A DNA stretch of 6,497 nucleotides from Gemmatimonadota bacterium (lineage in GTDB: Bacteria; GCA-2686955), in contig NYZA01000148.1 in NCBI GenBank assembly GCA_002686955.1, positions 1 to 6,497 of the forward strand, in the 5' to 3' direction. The notes beneath the pieces are model-generated. The model saw only the letters and a program-made list of their open reading frames with translations. It did not search any database and was not told where the DNA came from. Position 1 is the first letter of the stretch. Each line of letters starts with the position of its first letter. Positions 1-6,497 of this stretch are shown here, piece after piece. The position numbers and the translations under genes were made by a program.

Positions 1-692
1 CGATGACCGCACTCAATCCGGTATTCACGGTCGGTGACCAGATTATGGAGACGGCGATTCTTCACGAAGGTCTCTCCAAGAGCGCGGCACGCGACCGGGC
101 GATCGAGATGATCGATCAGGTCGGGATACCCAGCCCGAGGGAGCGAGTCGATGAATACCCTCATCAGCTCTCGGGAGGGATGCGTCAGCGCATCATGATC
201 GCGATGGCGATGATCTGTCGCCCCTCGCTGCTGATCGCCGACGAGCCGACGACGGCGCTCGATGTGACGATTCAGGCACAGATTCTCGATCTGATTCGCG
301 ATCTCCAGGAGCGAGAGGGGATGAGCGTATTGCTGATTACGCACGATCTCGCGGTCGTCGCCGAAAACGCCCACCATGTGGCGGTGATGTACGCGGGCAA
401 GGTCGTCGAGTACGCGGCGGTCGAGGAGCTTTACGAGAGTCCCCGCCACCCCTATACGATCGGCCTCTTCAACTCGCTGCCCGACCTGGCCGGGCCGGGA
501 GAACGTCTTCACACCATCCCGGGCATCGTACCGAGCGCTTTCGCCTTCCCCAGTGGCTGTCGATACCGCACGCGTTGCCCGATCGCGTCGCCCAAGTGCG
601 CGGAAACGGAACCCTGTCTGGAAAGCGTGGCCGCCGGGAACACCCATACCATCGCTTGCCATCACGCCGACGAAGCTGAGCGACTCCGATGA
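1..692 (+). CDS. oppD: Oligopeptide ABC transporter ATPase, OppD/DppD type (5' partial)
   Basis: This is one of the two cytoplasmic ATPases that power an oligopeptide/dipeptide importer. The gene enters from the left edge. The ATG at 3 is not the start: it is the Met of the Q-loop stretch P-M-T-A-L-N-P, so the N-terminal part with Walker A (roughly 100 residues in the family) is missing. Counting that Met as 1, the visible motifs are the ABC signature LSGGM (56-60), Walker B LLIADE with the catalytic Glu (76-81), D-loop ALD (85-87), switch His 114, and the oligopeptide-transporter C-terminal domain beginning at HPYT (149-152). Four cysteines (186, 192, 199, 219) fit the C-terminal motif linked to a [4Fe-4S] cluster in this family. 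The wording around the signature ([29 protein letters not shown]) is close to E. coli OppD as I recall it. It overlaps the next gene by 4 bp (ATGA), so the two are probably translationally coupled. Peptide specificity cannot be read from an ATPase; DppD is the alternative name. Confidence 0.95.
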   Translation, partial: MTALNPVFTVGDQIMETAILHEGLSKSAARDRAIEMIDQVGIPSPRERVDEYPHQLSGGMRQRIMIAMAMICRPSLLIADEPTTALDVTIQAQILDLIRDLQEREGMSVLLITHDLAVVAENAHHVAVMYAGKVVEYAAVEELYESPRHPYTIGLFNSLPDLAGPGERLHTIPGIVPSAFAFPSGCRYRTRCPIASPKCAETEPCLESVAAGNTHTIACHHADEAERLR

Positions 693-1699
693 GAGCAGAA
701 ACCGAAAGCGACCGCGGCTCCAAGTTGATCGAGGTGAGGAATCTCGAGAAGTACTTCCCGATCATGAAGGGGGTTTTTCAGCGCCACGTGGGCGACGTCA
801 AGGCGGTGGACGGAGTGTCGTTCGACGTGGGCCGAGAAGAGACACTGAGCTTGGTGGGCGAATCTGGCTGCGGAAAGACGACCACCGGCCGAACCCTGTT
901 GCGTCTACTCGATCCGACGGGAGGAGAGGCGGTCTATCGGCCGGGCGATGGAGAGAGCGAAGTCGATCTTTTCGCGCTTTCGAAGAGGGAGATGCGGCCG
1001 TGGCGGCGCGATCTTCAGATCATCTTCCAGGATCCGTACTCGAGCCTGAATCCCCGCTTGACGGTCGGGAATATCATCGGTGAACCCCTGCGCGTGCACG
1101 GAATGACCAGCGGGGCGGAGACCGAGGAAAGGGTCAACGAGCTCCTGGTGAAGGTCGGCCTGCGGAAAGATGCGCTGAATCGCTTTCCCCATGAGTTCTC
1201 CGGTGGTCAGCGGCAGCGGATCGGGATCGCCCGCGCACTGGCACTCGAGCCTAAGTTCATCGTCTGCGACGAAGCGGTGAGCGCACTCGATGTTTCGATT
1301 CAGGCACAGATCATCAATCTGCTCAAGGACCTTCAAGCAGAATACCGACTCTCTTTCCTCTTCATCGCGCACGATCTGTCGGTGGTGAAGTACATCTCCG
1401 ACCGAATCGCCGTCATGTACCTTGGTCGGATCGTCGAGATCGCCCCGACGGCGAAGCTCTTCGCGAACCCTCGCCACCCCTACACCAAAGCGTTGCTGTC
1501 TTCGGTTCCGTCGCCGAATCCCAGAGCGAGGAAGGAACATATTCCTCTGCGTGGCGATGTGCCGACACCGATCGATCCGCCCAAGGGCTGCCATTTTTAC
1601 GAACGCTGTTCCCTAGCGGAAGATCGCTGCAAGGGGAGCTATCCGGGGCATCTCGAGGTCGGCGAGGCGCACACGGCCGCCTGCCACCTCTTGAGTTGA
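689..1699 (+). CDS. oppF: Oligopeptide ABC transporter ATPase, OppF/DppF type
   Basis: This 336-residue protein is the second ATPase of the importer and pairs with the OppD-type subunit at the inner face of the membrane. It is complete and of normal family length. Motifs in order: Walker A GESGCGKT (57-64), Q-loop FQDP (Gln 114), signature FSGGQ (170-174), Walker B with FIVCDE (190-195, catalytic Glu 195), D-loop ALD (199-201), switch His 228, and the C-terminal oligopeptide domain starting at HPYT (263-266). Cysteines 301, 307, 314 and 332 repeat the four-Cys pattern of its partner. After the Walker B Glu it has Ala where many relatives have Pro (DEAVSALD); I regard this as a tolerated family variant. 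The ATG at 689 sits inside the upstream stop (ATGA), with no strong Shine-Dalgarno site, which suggests coupled translation. The stretch [28 protein letters not shown] favours OppF over DppF. Confidence 0.96.
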   Translation: MRAETESDRGSKLIEVRNLEKYFPIMKGVFQRHVGDVKAVDGVSFDVGREETLSLVGESGCGKTTTGRTLLRLLDPTGGEAVYRPGDGESEVDLFALSKREMRPWRRDLQIIFQDPYSSLNPRLTVGNIIGEPLRVHGMTSGAETEERVNELLVKVGLRKDALNRFPHEFSGGQRQRIGIARALALEPKFIVCDEAVSALDVSIQAQIINLLKDLQAEYRLSFLFIAHDLSVVKYISDRIAVMYLGRIVEIAPTAKLFANPRHPYTKALLSSVPSPNPRARKEHIPLRGDVPTPIDPPKGCHFYERCSLAEDRCKGSYPGHLEVGEAHTAACHLLS

Positions 1700-1700
1700 T

Positions 1701-1704
1701 GGAG
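1701..1704 (+). promoter_or_regulatory. Ribosome binding site of the RND adaptor gene
   Basis: GGAG lies 8 bases before the ATG at 1713, inside the 13 bp gap after the oppF stop. It is the only good Shine-Dalgarno match near this start and supports ATG 1713. The gap is too small for a promoter plus terminator, which points to co-transcription with oppF. Confidence 0.7.
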
Positions 1705-1712
1705 ATCGACGC

Positions 1713-2819
1713 ATGCGGCTGTCCCTCATCGCTCTGCTGCTCTGCGCGGGCTGCGGTGGCGCAACATCCGGCGATCCGCCGGCGGCCGAATCGGAGAGGA
1801 TTGACGATGCGATCAATGTGAGGGTCGAGGCAGTTCGCCGAGAGGCGATCTCGTCGATCTATCTCACCAGCGCGACTCTGCGCGCCGACAAGCGAGCCAC
1901 CATCATTGCCCGCACCCGGGGCGTCGTTCGCGAGCTTCGAGTGGAAGAGGGTGATCGCGTCGAAGCGGCGGATGCACTTGCTCTGCTCGAAGACGATGCG
2001 CAGCGCATCGAAGCTCGGCGCACCGCGAGTTCCCTGGAGAACGAAGAGAGAGAGTTCGATCGCGCGGAACGGCTCTTTGGGCAGGAGCTGTTGAGCGCCG
2101 CTCTGCATCAGAGTGCCCAAAGAGAGCTCGAAGAAGCCCGACACGCAGCCGCGGCCGCGGAGCTGGAGCTCGGTCGAACCCTGATCAAGGCTCCCTTCAG
2201 CGGTAGAATTCTCCGTCGCTACCTCGATGTCGGCGCGACCGTGGCCGACGGTACACCGGTCTACGACATAGCCGATCTCGACCCGCTCTATGCCGACGTC
2301 GATGTTCCGGAACGACAGCTGGCCAGTCTCGCTCCCGGGCAGGCGGTGTTGCTGGTCGCCGACGCATCCGGCGACTCCGCCGATGCCACGATCGAGAGAA
2401 TCGCGCCCGAAGTGGAGCCCACGACCGGCACCGTGAAGATCACGCTCGCGGTCGAGACGGAGCGGAAGCTCAGACCGGGCGCCTTCGTCCGCGTAGAAAT
2501 CGTCACAGAGACCCACTTCGATGGACTCGTGGTCCCTCGTTCGGCGCTCGTAGCGAACGGCAGCCGTTGGAATCTCTATCGCCTCGACGAGAGCGGAGAA
2601 GGCGTTGAGCAGCTCGATGTGGTGCTCGGCTTCGAAGAGGGGGACAGGATCGAGATCTTCGCGGTGAACGAAGGCGGCGCATTGGAACCAGGTCAGGCGA
2701 TCGTCGTGCTCGGCGCCTCGGCACTCACCCAGGGCGCTCGAGTCCGCGTCATCGGCGACGAAACTGTCGTCGACCCCGCCGGAGAGGAGGCAGAGGAGCC
2801 CGCGGGTGAGTCTGCCTGA
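1713..2819 (+). CDS. RND efflux periplasmic adaptor (membrane fusion) lipoprotein
   Basis: This 368-residue adaptor would link an RND pump in the inner membrane to an outer-membrane channel. It begins with a short lipoprotein-like signal: Arg 2, a hydrophobic run (3-10), then C-A-G-C with Cys 14 as the likely lipidated residue; the -3 position is Cys rather than the usual Leu. The lipoyl-type domain is split: first half around 64-94 (IARTRGVVRELRVEEGDRV), second half around 157-186 (LIKAPFSGRILRRYLDVGA). Between them lies a short alpha-hairpin (about 95-156) with Arg 117, Leu 121 and Ser 128 near its tip, the R-x3-L-x6-S spacing of TolC-docking adaptors such as AcrA. A beta-barrel domain (about 190-265) and a membrane-proximal domain (about 268-347, GLVVPRSALV) follow, then an acidic tail (351-368). 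Its end overlaps the permease start by 14 bp. It belongs to the HlyD/AcrA superfamily; the substrate is unknown. No specific symbol is justified. Confidence 0.93.
   Translation: MRLSLIALLLCAGCGGATSGDPPAAESERIDDAINVRVEAVRREAISSIYLTSATLRADKRATIIARTRGVVRELRVEEGDRVEAADALALLEDDAQRIEARRTASSLENEEREFDRAERLFGQELLSAALHQSAQRELEEARHAAAAAELELGRTLIKAPFSGRILRRYLDVGATVADGTPVYDIADLDPLYADVDVPERQLASLAPGQAVLLVADASGDSADATIERIAPEVEPTTGTVKITLAVETERKLRPGAFVRVEIVTETHFDGLVVPRSALVANGSRWNLYRLDESGEGVEQLDVVLGFEEGDRIEIFAVNEGGALEPGQAIVVLGASALTQGARVRVIGDETVVDPAGEEAEEPAGESA
2794..2798 (+). promoter_or_regulatory. Ribosome binding site that decides the GTG start of the RND permease
   Basis: AGGAG is placed 7 bases before the GTG at 2806, within the last codons of the adaptor gene. 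A second purine-rich match (GGAGAGGAGG, 2781-2790) lies just upstream. The next in-frame Met codon (2851) would remove the conserved L-S-V-R-R-P-V segment that precedes TM1 in RND permeases, so GTG 2806 is the better start. Confidence 0.75.
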
Positions 2820-5800
2820 GCTTTCGGTCCGCCGCCCCGTCTCCATTCTCATGGCGACACTGGCGATCGCCGTGTTCGGCTTCATCTCGGCAGGGCAACT
2901 CCCAGTGGAGCTCCTCCCCGACCTCTCGTATCCGACCCTGACCGTTCAGACCTCCTACCCAGACGCCGCTCCGATCGCGGTGGAACGGTTGGTCACCCGT
3001 CCGATCGAAGAGGCGGTCGGCGTGATCCCCGGCGTACGCGATATGCGATCGACCTCCCGGGCGGGTCTCTCGGAGGTCACCCTCGAATTCGAATGGACCG
3101 ATGCGATCGATTTCGCGGCCCTCGATGTGCGGGAGAAGCTGGGAACCGTGAAGCTTCCTCGCGAGGCCGAGCTGCCCCGCGTGCTCAGATTCGATCCTGC
3201 GCTCGATCCGGTGGTTCGTCTGGCGCTCGGCGGAGAAAGGCCGCTCGATGAGCTTTGGCAGCTGGCCGAGAGGTGGCTCAAGCCGCGATTCGAAGCGACG
3301 CGGGGGGTCGCAGCCGCGAAAGTGCGAGGAGGGATCGAGCCGGAGATCCAGATCGAGGCAGACCTGGACAGACTCGCCGAAATGGGATTGCCACTCGATG
3401 ATTTGGTGACGGCGATTCGATCGGAAAACGTGAACATCCCCGGTGGTTCGGTCAAGGACTTTGGAGCCGTCTTTCTGGTTCGGACCCTTCACGAATTCGA
3501 CGACATCGCCAAGATCGAGCGCACGATCATACGCGACAATGAACAGGGTCGTGTTCGTGTAGAAGATGTCGCCGACGTGCGCCGAGGTCATCGAGATAGA
3601 CGGGTCGCCACGCGCAGTCAAGGGAAGGAGATCGTGGAGCTGGCTCTGCATCGGGAAGGCTCGGCGAACACCGTCGACGTCTCCGAGTCGATTCGTTCGG
3701 AACTTGCCGCGATTCGAGCAGAGCTGCCCGACGATCTCGAATTGACGCTCCTCGGCGATCAGTCGATTTACATATCGGAAGCGATATCCCATGTTTGGTT
3801 CGCGGCGCTTCTTGGCGGAGCAATCGCCATTGCGGTCTTGTACTTCTTCTTGCGCGATATCGGTGCCACCATCATTGTTGCCTTGACGATTCCGGTTTCC
3901 GTGTTGGCTGCGTTTCTCTTGATGCGGCGAGCGGGCGTGACTCTCAATATCATGTCGCTGGGCGGTCTGGCTCTGGGACTGGGTATGCTCGTAGACAACT
4001 CGATCGTCGTGATCGAGGCGATCGATCGACATCGACGTTCGGGGATCGATCGCGCCCTGGCCGCGGCGAAAGGCGCGCGGGAAGTAGCGGGAGCGGTCAC
4101 CGCTGCAACTCTCACAACACTGTGCGTCTTTCTTCCGATCGTTTTCGTGCCGGGAATCGCAGGCCAACTCTTCTACGATTTGGCTGTCACTGTATGTGTC
4201 TCACTGACGGCGTCGTTGTTCGTCTCATTGACACTCATCCCGTCTCTTGTTGGCTGGGGGCGCGGCCATGGGGGCTCGAATCAGCCGACACTTTTTTCTT
4301 GGGACGGGGACCGGGCCGATGACCTGCCCTGGACGCTTCGTATAGGTCCGTTGCTCCTCGCGCCGATTGGGGACGGACGTCATCTGGTGAGCCGCGTCCT
4401 GACTCTCCTTCTCCTTCTTCCCAGATTGCTGCTCATCCTGGTCTTTTCCTTGGTGGGCGGCTGCGTTCGGCTGCTCCTCCGGGGGTTCGAGCTGGCCTCC
4501 CTGCCGGCGGCTCGCGCTGTGAAAGCGCTGGAAACCGCGTACCCTCGTATGCTCCGGCGGGCCTTGCGGGGGCGCGGTGGCGTTCTCTTGCTCACTCTGC
4601 TCTGCTTCGCGGTCTCGCTGGCTTCGATCGGCGGCCTCGGCACCCAGCTCGTTCCTGATCTCAGCCAGGGTACATTCGCGTTCCGGCTGAGACTGCCCGA
4701 GGGCAGTCCCCTTGAGACCAGCAGTGCGATCGTGGCGCGGATCGAAGCGATCCTTCTGGAGGATGACCGCTTCGAGCGGGTGTTCTCGTCGATCGGGCGA
4801 TTGCCTTCGGCCGCCTCGGGCCGCCGTGAAGAGGGGGAGAACCTGGCCCAGATCGACTTCGTCCTCGCCCGCGGAGCGGCATCGATCGGCGATGAGGCCG
4901 CCGCGGTGGAACGGGTGCGCGAGGCGCTCTCGCTCTTCCCCCGGGTCAACGCCGAGCTCGTTTTGCCTTCCGTGCTGACGCTCGGATCGCCGGTCGAGGT
5001 GCGCGTGTTCGCCGACGACCTGGATCAGCTCGACGCGGCATCGGTGGCGGTGCTCGATACGCTCCGCGGACTGCGCTATCTGCGGGATGTAGTGTCGAAC
5101 TCGGAGGCCGGCAACCCGGAGATCCTGGTCGCGCTGAACAGGGAACACACGGGAGCATTGGGTCTGCAGGGCGAAGCGATCAGCCGCACGCTTCGCGCCC
5201 AGCTCCGGGGTGAGTTGGTGGGCAAGTTTCGCGATGAGGAGGAGCGGATCGACATCCGCGTGCGGGCTGCCGAGCGCTTCCGTTCTCGCGCGGATGCCGT
5301 CGAGCGTCTCGGCGTCCGTCTTCCCGATGGGAGCTCAGTCCCGGTCGCGGCATTGGCTGAGATCACCAGCGAGCGCGGACCCGCGGCGATCCACCGAGTG
5401 GGCGGCGCGCGCGCGACCGAGATCGGCGCCCGGGCCTCGATGGCCGATCTGGGCACGACTCTCGAGCGTGTGCGCGTCGCGTTGGCCTCTCTTTCTCTGC
5501 CGGGCGACGCGGTTGCCGAACTCGCGGGCCAAGATCGAGAGCTGGCCCGCTCTTTCGACAGTCTCGAGCTCGCTCTCGCGCTGGCGATCTTCCTCGTATA
5601 TGTCGTCATGGCCGTGCAGTTCGAATCGTTGCTTCACCCTTTCGTGATCCTCTTCGCCGTGCCCTTGGGCATCGTCGGCGTTGTAGCAACACTCTATATG
5701 AGCGATCTTCCCATCAGCGTGCTCGTGTTGATCGGCACGGTGATGCTCGCAGGAGTCGTCGTCAATAACGCGATCATTTTGGTCGATGCAATCAACCGCA

Positions 5801-6081
5801 GACGGTGCGAGGGTGAGAATCTCGATGCCGCGATCGTCGGTGCCGGCCGCGAGCGCTTCCGTCCGATTCTGATGACGACCACAACGACGGTTTTGGCGCT
5901 GCTGCCGATGGCTCTCGGCTTGGGCGCCGGTAATGAGCTCAGGGCTCCGCTGGCGCTAACCGTAATAGGCGGATTGCTGGGGGCGACAATGTTGACGCTC
6001 ATCGTCACGCCATGCCTCTACGGTTTGATTGGAGCGCGTTCACTTCGCATGCCGCCTGAGGGTGAGCCGATCGAACGATGA
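2806..6081 (+). CDS. RND efflux transporter permease subunit (first of two)
   Basis: This 1091-residue inner-membrane pump is a proton-driven exporter of the AcrB/RND superfamily (hydrophobe/amphiphile efflux-like). The GTG start has a good ribosome site. It shows the usual duplicated layout: TM1 (about 12-30), first periplasmic porter/docking region (about 31-328), TM2-TM6 (331-350, 354-374, 383-404, 428-448, 455-480), TM7 (591-611), second periplasmic region (about 612-917), and TM8-TM12 (about 919-937, 942-963, 970-993, 1019-1038, 1047-1075). TM4 reads LGMLVDNSIVVIE, so only Asp 397 remains of the AcrB Asp pair. TM10 reads VVVNNAIILVD, with Asn 987 where AcrB has Lys 940. TM11 keeps Arg 1017 and Thr 1024 (R-F-R-P-I-L-M-T). 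The TM6-TM7 linker is about 107 residues, some 60 longer than in AcrB, and contains an extra hydrophobic stretch (530-559). It overlaps the adaptor by 14 bp and the next permease by 4 bp. Substrate unknown; drugs, lipids or peptides are all possible. Heavy-metal CzcA/CusA type is less likely from the TM4 and TM10 wording. Confidence 0.94.
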   Translation: MSLPELSVRRPVSILMATLAIAVFGFISAGQLPVELLPDLSYPTLTVQTSYPDAAPIAVERLVTRPIEEAVGVIPGVRDMRSTSRAGLSEVTLEFEWTDAIDFAALDVREKLGTVKLPREAELPRVLRFDPALDPVVRLALGGERPLDELWQLAERWLKPRFEATRGVAAAKVRGGIEPEIQIEADLDRLAEMGLPLDDLVTAIRSENVNIPGGSVKDFGAVFLVRTLHEFDDIAKIERTIIRDNEQGRVRVEDVADVRRGHRDRRVATRSQGKEIVELALHREGSANTVDVSESIRSELAAIRAELPDDLELTLLGDQSIYISEAISHVWFAALLGGAIAIAVLYFFLRDIGATIIVALTIPVSVLAAFLLMRRAGVTLNIMSLGGLALGLGMLVDNSIVVIEAIDRHRRSGIDRALAAAKGAREVAGAVTAATLTTLCVFLPIVFVPGIAGQLFYDLAVTVCVSLTASLFVSLTLIPSLVGWGRGHGGSNQPTLFSWDGDRADDLPWTLRIGPLLLAPIGDGRHLVSRVLTLLLLLPRLLLILVFSLVGGCVRLLLRGFELASLPAARAVKALETAYPRMLRRALRGRGGVLLLTLLCFAVSLASIGGLGTQLVPDLSQGTFAFRLRLPEGSPLETSSAIVARIEAILLEDDRFERVFSSIGRLPSAASGRREEGENLAQIDFVLARGAASIGDEAAAVERVREALSLFPRVNAELVLPSVLTLGSPVEVRVFADDLDQLDAASVAVLDTLRGLRYLRDVVSNSEAGNPEILVALNREHTGALGLQGEAISRTLRAQLRGELVGKFRDEEERIDIRVRAAERFRSRADAVERLGVRLPDGSSVPVAALAEITSERGPAAIHRVGGARATEIGARASMADLGTTLERVRVALASLSLPGDAVAELAGQDRELARSFDSLELALALAIFLVYVVMAVQFESLLHPFVILFAVPLGIVGVVATLYMSDLPISVLVLIGTVMLAGVVVNNAIILVDAINRRRCEGENLDAAIVGAGRERFRPILMTTTTTVLALLPMALGLGAGNELRAPLALTVIGGLLGATMLTLIVTPCLYGLIGARSLRMPPEGEPIER

Positions 6082-6497
6082 GATTGAGCGACATTCCGAT
6101 CGATCGGCCCGTTGCGACGCTCATGGTCCTGGTCTGTCTGATGGTTCTGGGTTCGGTGAGTGCATTCCTTTTGCCACTCGACTTCTTCCCCGTGGTCGCA
6201 GGTCCTGAAGTAGACATCAACGTTTCGATCCCGGGGAGCCACCCTCTCGAGGCGCTGCGTGAGGTCGAGCTCCCGATCGAAGAGGAGCTGGCGACTGTCG
6301 CGGGGCTTGAATCGATCCGTTCCTGGACCCGGGGTGGGCACGTGTGGATGGAGGCCCAGTTCGATTGGTCCACCGACATCGAAACAAAGAAGATCGAGGT
6401 CCGCGCGGCGGTCGAACGCGCTCGCGCCGAGCTTCCCGATGACGTAGACCACATCGAGATCGAGGGCGAGATCTCAGGACCCGGAGGGGGGCCGATC
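6078..6497 (+). CDS. Second RND efflux permease subunit (3' partial)
   Basis: This reading frame starts at ATG 6078, overlaps the previous stop as ATGA, and stays open for exactly 140 codons to the right edge. It begins MRLSDIPIDRPVATLMVL, which matches the RND N-terminus: a short cytoplasmic segment with the conserved R-P-V, then TM1 (about 13-32, LMVLVCLMVLGSVSAFLLPL), then L-D-F-F-P and the start of the first porter subdomain (V-D-I-N-V-S-I-P-G at 45-53; P-I-E-E-E at 66-70; V-A-G-L-E at 74-78; RAELP at 116-120). The same landmarks occur in the upstream permease (V-E-L-L-P, P-I-E-E-A, I-P-G-V), but most residues differ, so it is a diverged paralogue rather than a recent duplicate. No separate ribosome site is evident and coupling to the upstream gene is likely. 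By analogy with MdtB/MdtC, the two may form a mixed trimer served by the single adaptor; that is inference. A full RND gene would need about 2.7 kb more beyond the window. Confidence 0.9.
   Translation, partial: MRLSDIPIDRPVATLMVLVCLMVLGSVSAFLLPLDFFPVVAGPEVDINVSIPGSHPLEALREVELPIEEELATVAGLESIRSWTRGGHVWMEAQFDWSTDIETKKIEVRAAVERARAELPDDVDHIEIEGEISGPGGGPI

Noticed and set aside
259-1322. Near-repeat between 259-294 and 1287-1322, with a 14-base identical core
   Set aside because: Both copies encode the conserved D-loop region (LDV.IQAQI) of paralogous ATPases, so this is shared ancestry and not a mobile or regulatory repeat.
1660-1712. Possible terminator between oppF and the adaptor
   Set aside because: GC-rich sequence is present but I found no convincing stem-loop and no following T-run, and the gap is only 13 bp.
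1413-2885. Long open frame on the minus strand (490 codons) opposite the end of oppF and the adaptor
   Set aside because: It lies antisense to two well-supported genes and its translation is rich in Arg, Gly, Ser and His with no recognisable domain. Such frames are common in high-GC coding DNA.
2749-4167. Long open frame on the minus strand (472 codons) opposite the start of the RND permease
   Set aside because: It is fully covered by conserved RND coding sequence on the plus strand. The product is Arg/His/Asp-rich, low in hydrophobic core patterns, and shows no motif.
4291-4300. Run of six T at 4292-4297 in the permease linker, considered as a frameshift or sequencing-error site
   Set aside because: The frame is open on both sides and the conserved RND segments before and after it are in the same frame, so no shift is needed.
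4225-5148. Minus-strand open frame (307 codons) opposite the permease linker and second periplasmic region
   Set aside because: The Gln/Glu/Arg-rich translation is what Leu codons (CTC, CTT, CTG) give when read in reverse. No family resemblance or start signal.
1-6497. CGATCG-rich words considered as cyanobacterial HIP1 (GCGATCGC) repeats
   Set aside because: The full octamer was not noticed, only the shorter GATC/CGATCG words, so a cyanobacterial origin is not supported.

Overview
The window carries five tightly packed genes, all on the + strand, in DNA of fairly high GC (about 60% by eye). The presence of a periplasmic adaptor lipoprotein and RND inner-membrane pumps implies a Gram-negative, two-membrane bacterium. 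The phylum cannot be fixed from this sequence. A soil or marine proteobacterial or myxobacterial-like lineage, or a similar high-GC group, is a reasonable guess and no more.

Region 1 (1-1699) is the end of an oligopeptide/dipeptide ABC importer operon. It holds the two cytoplasmic ATPases: an OppD-type subunit cut by the left edge, and a complete OppF-type subunit. The permease subunits and binding protein would normally lie to the left. The two ATPases form one nucleotide-binding heterodimer, and both keep the full set of ATPase motifs and a C-terminal four-cysteine motif.

Region 2 (1713-6497) is a tripartite RND efflux system. It starts with a periplasmic adaptor lipoprotein (368 aa), followed by a complete RND permease (1091 aa) and the first 140 codons of a second RND permease that runs off the right edge. 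One adaptor with two tandem permeases resembles the MdtABC layout, in which two different permeases form one heterotrimeric pump. The adaptor keeps the R-x3-L-x6-S tip motif used to dock a TolC-type outer-membrane channel, but no channel gene is in the window.

The junctions are a 4 bp ATGA overlap, a 13 bp gap, a 14 bp overlap and a second 4 bp ATGA overlap. No terminator, promoter, RNA gene, mobile element or CRISPR array was seen, so all five genes could be read as one transcript joining peptide uptake with efflux. No gap between genes exceeds 13 bp.

I found no clearly new system. The points most worth a second look are the enlarged, hydrophobic loop between TM6 and TM7 of the first permease, its non-AcrB-like proton-relay residues, the tandem permease arrangement, and a strong excess of GATC across the window.
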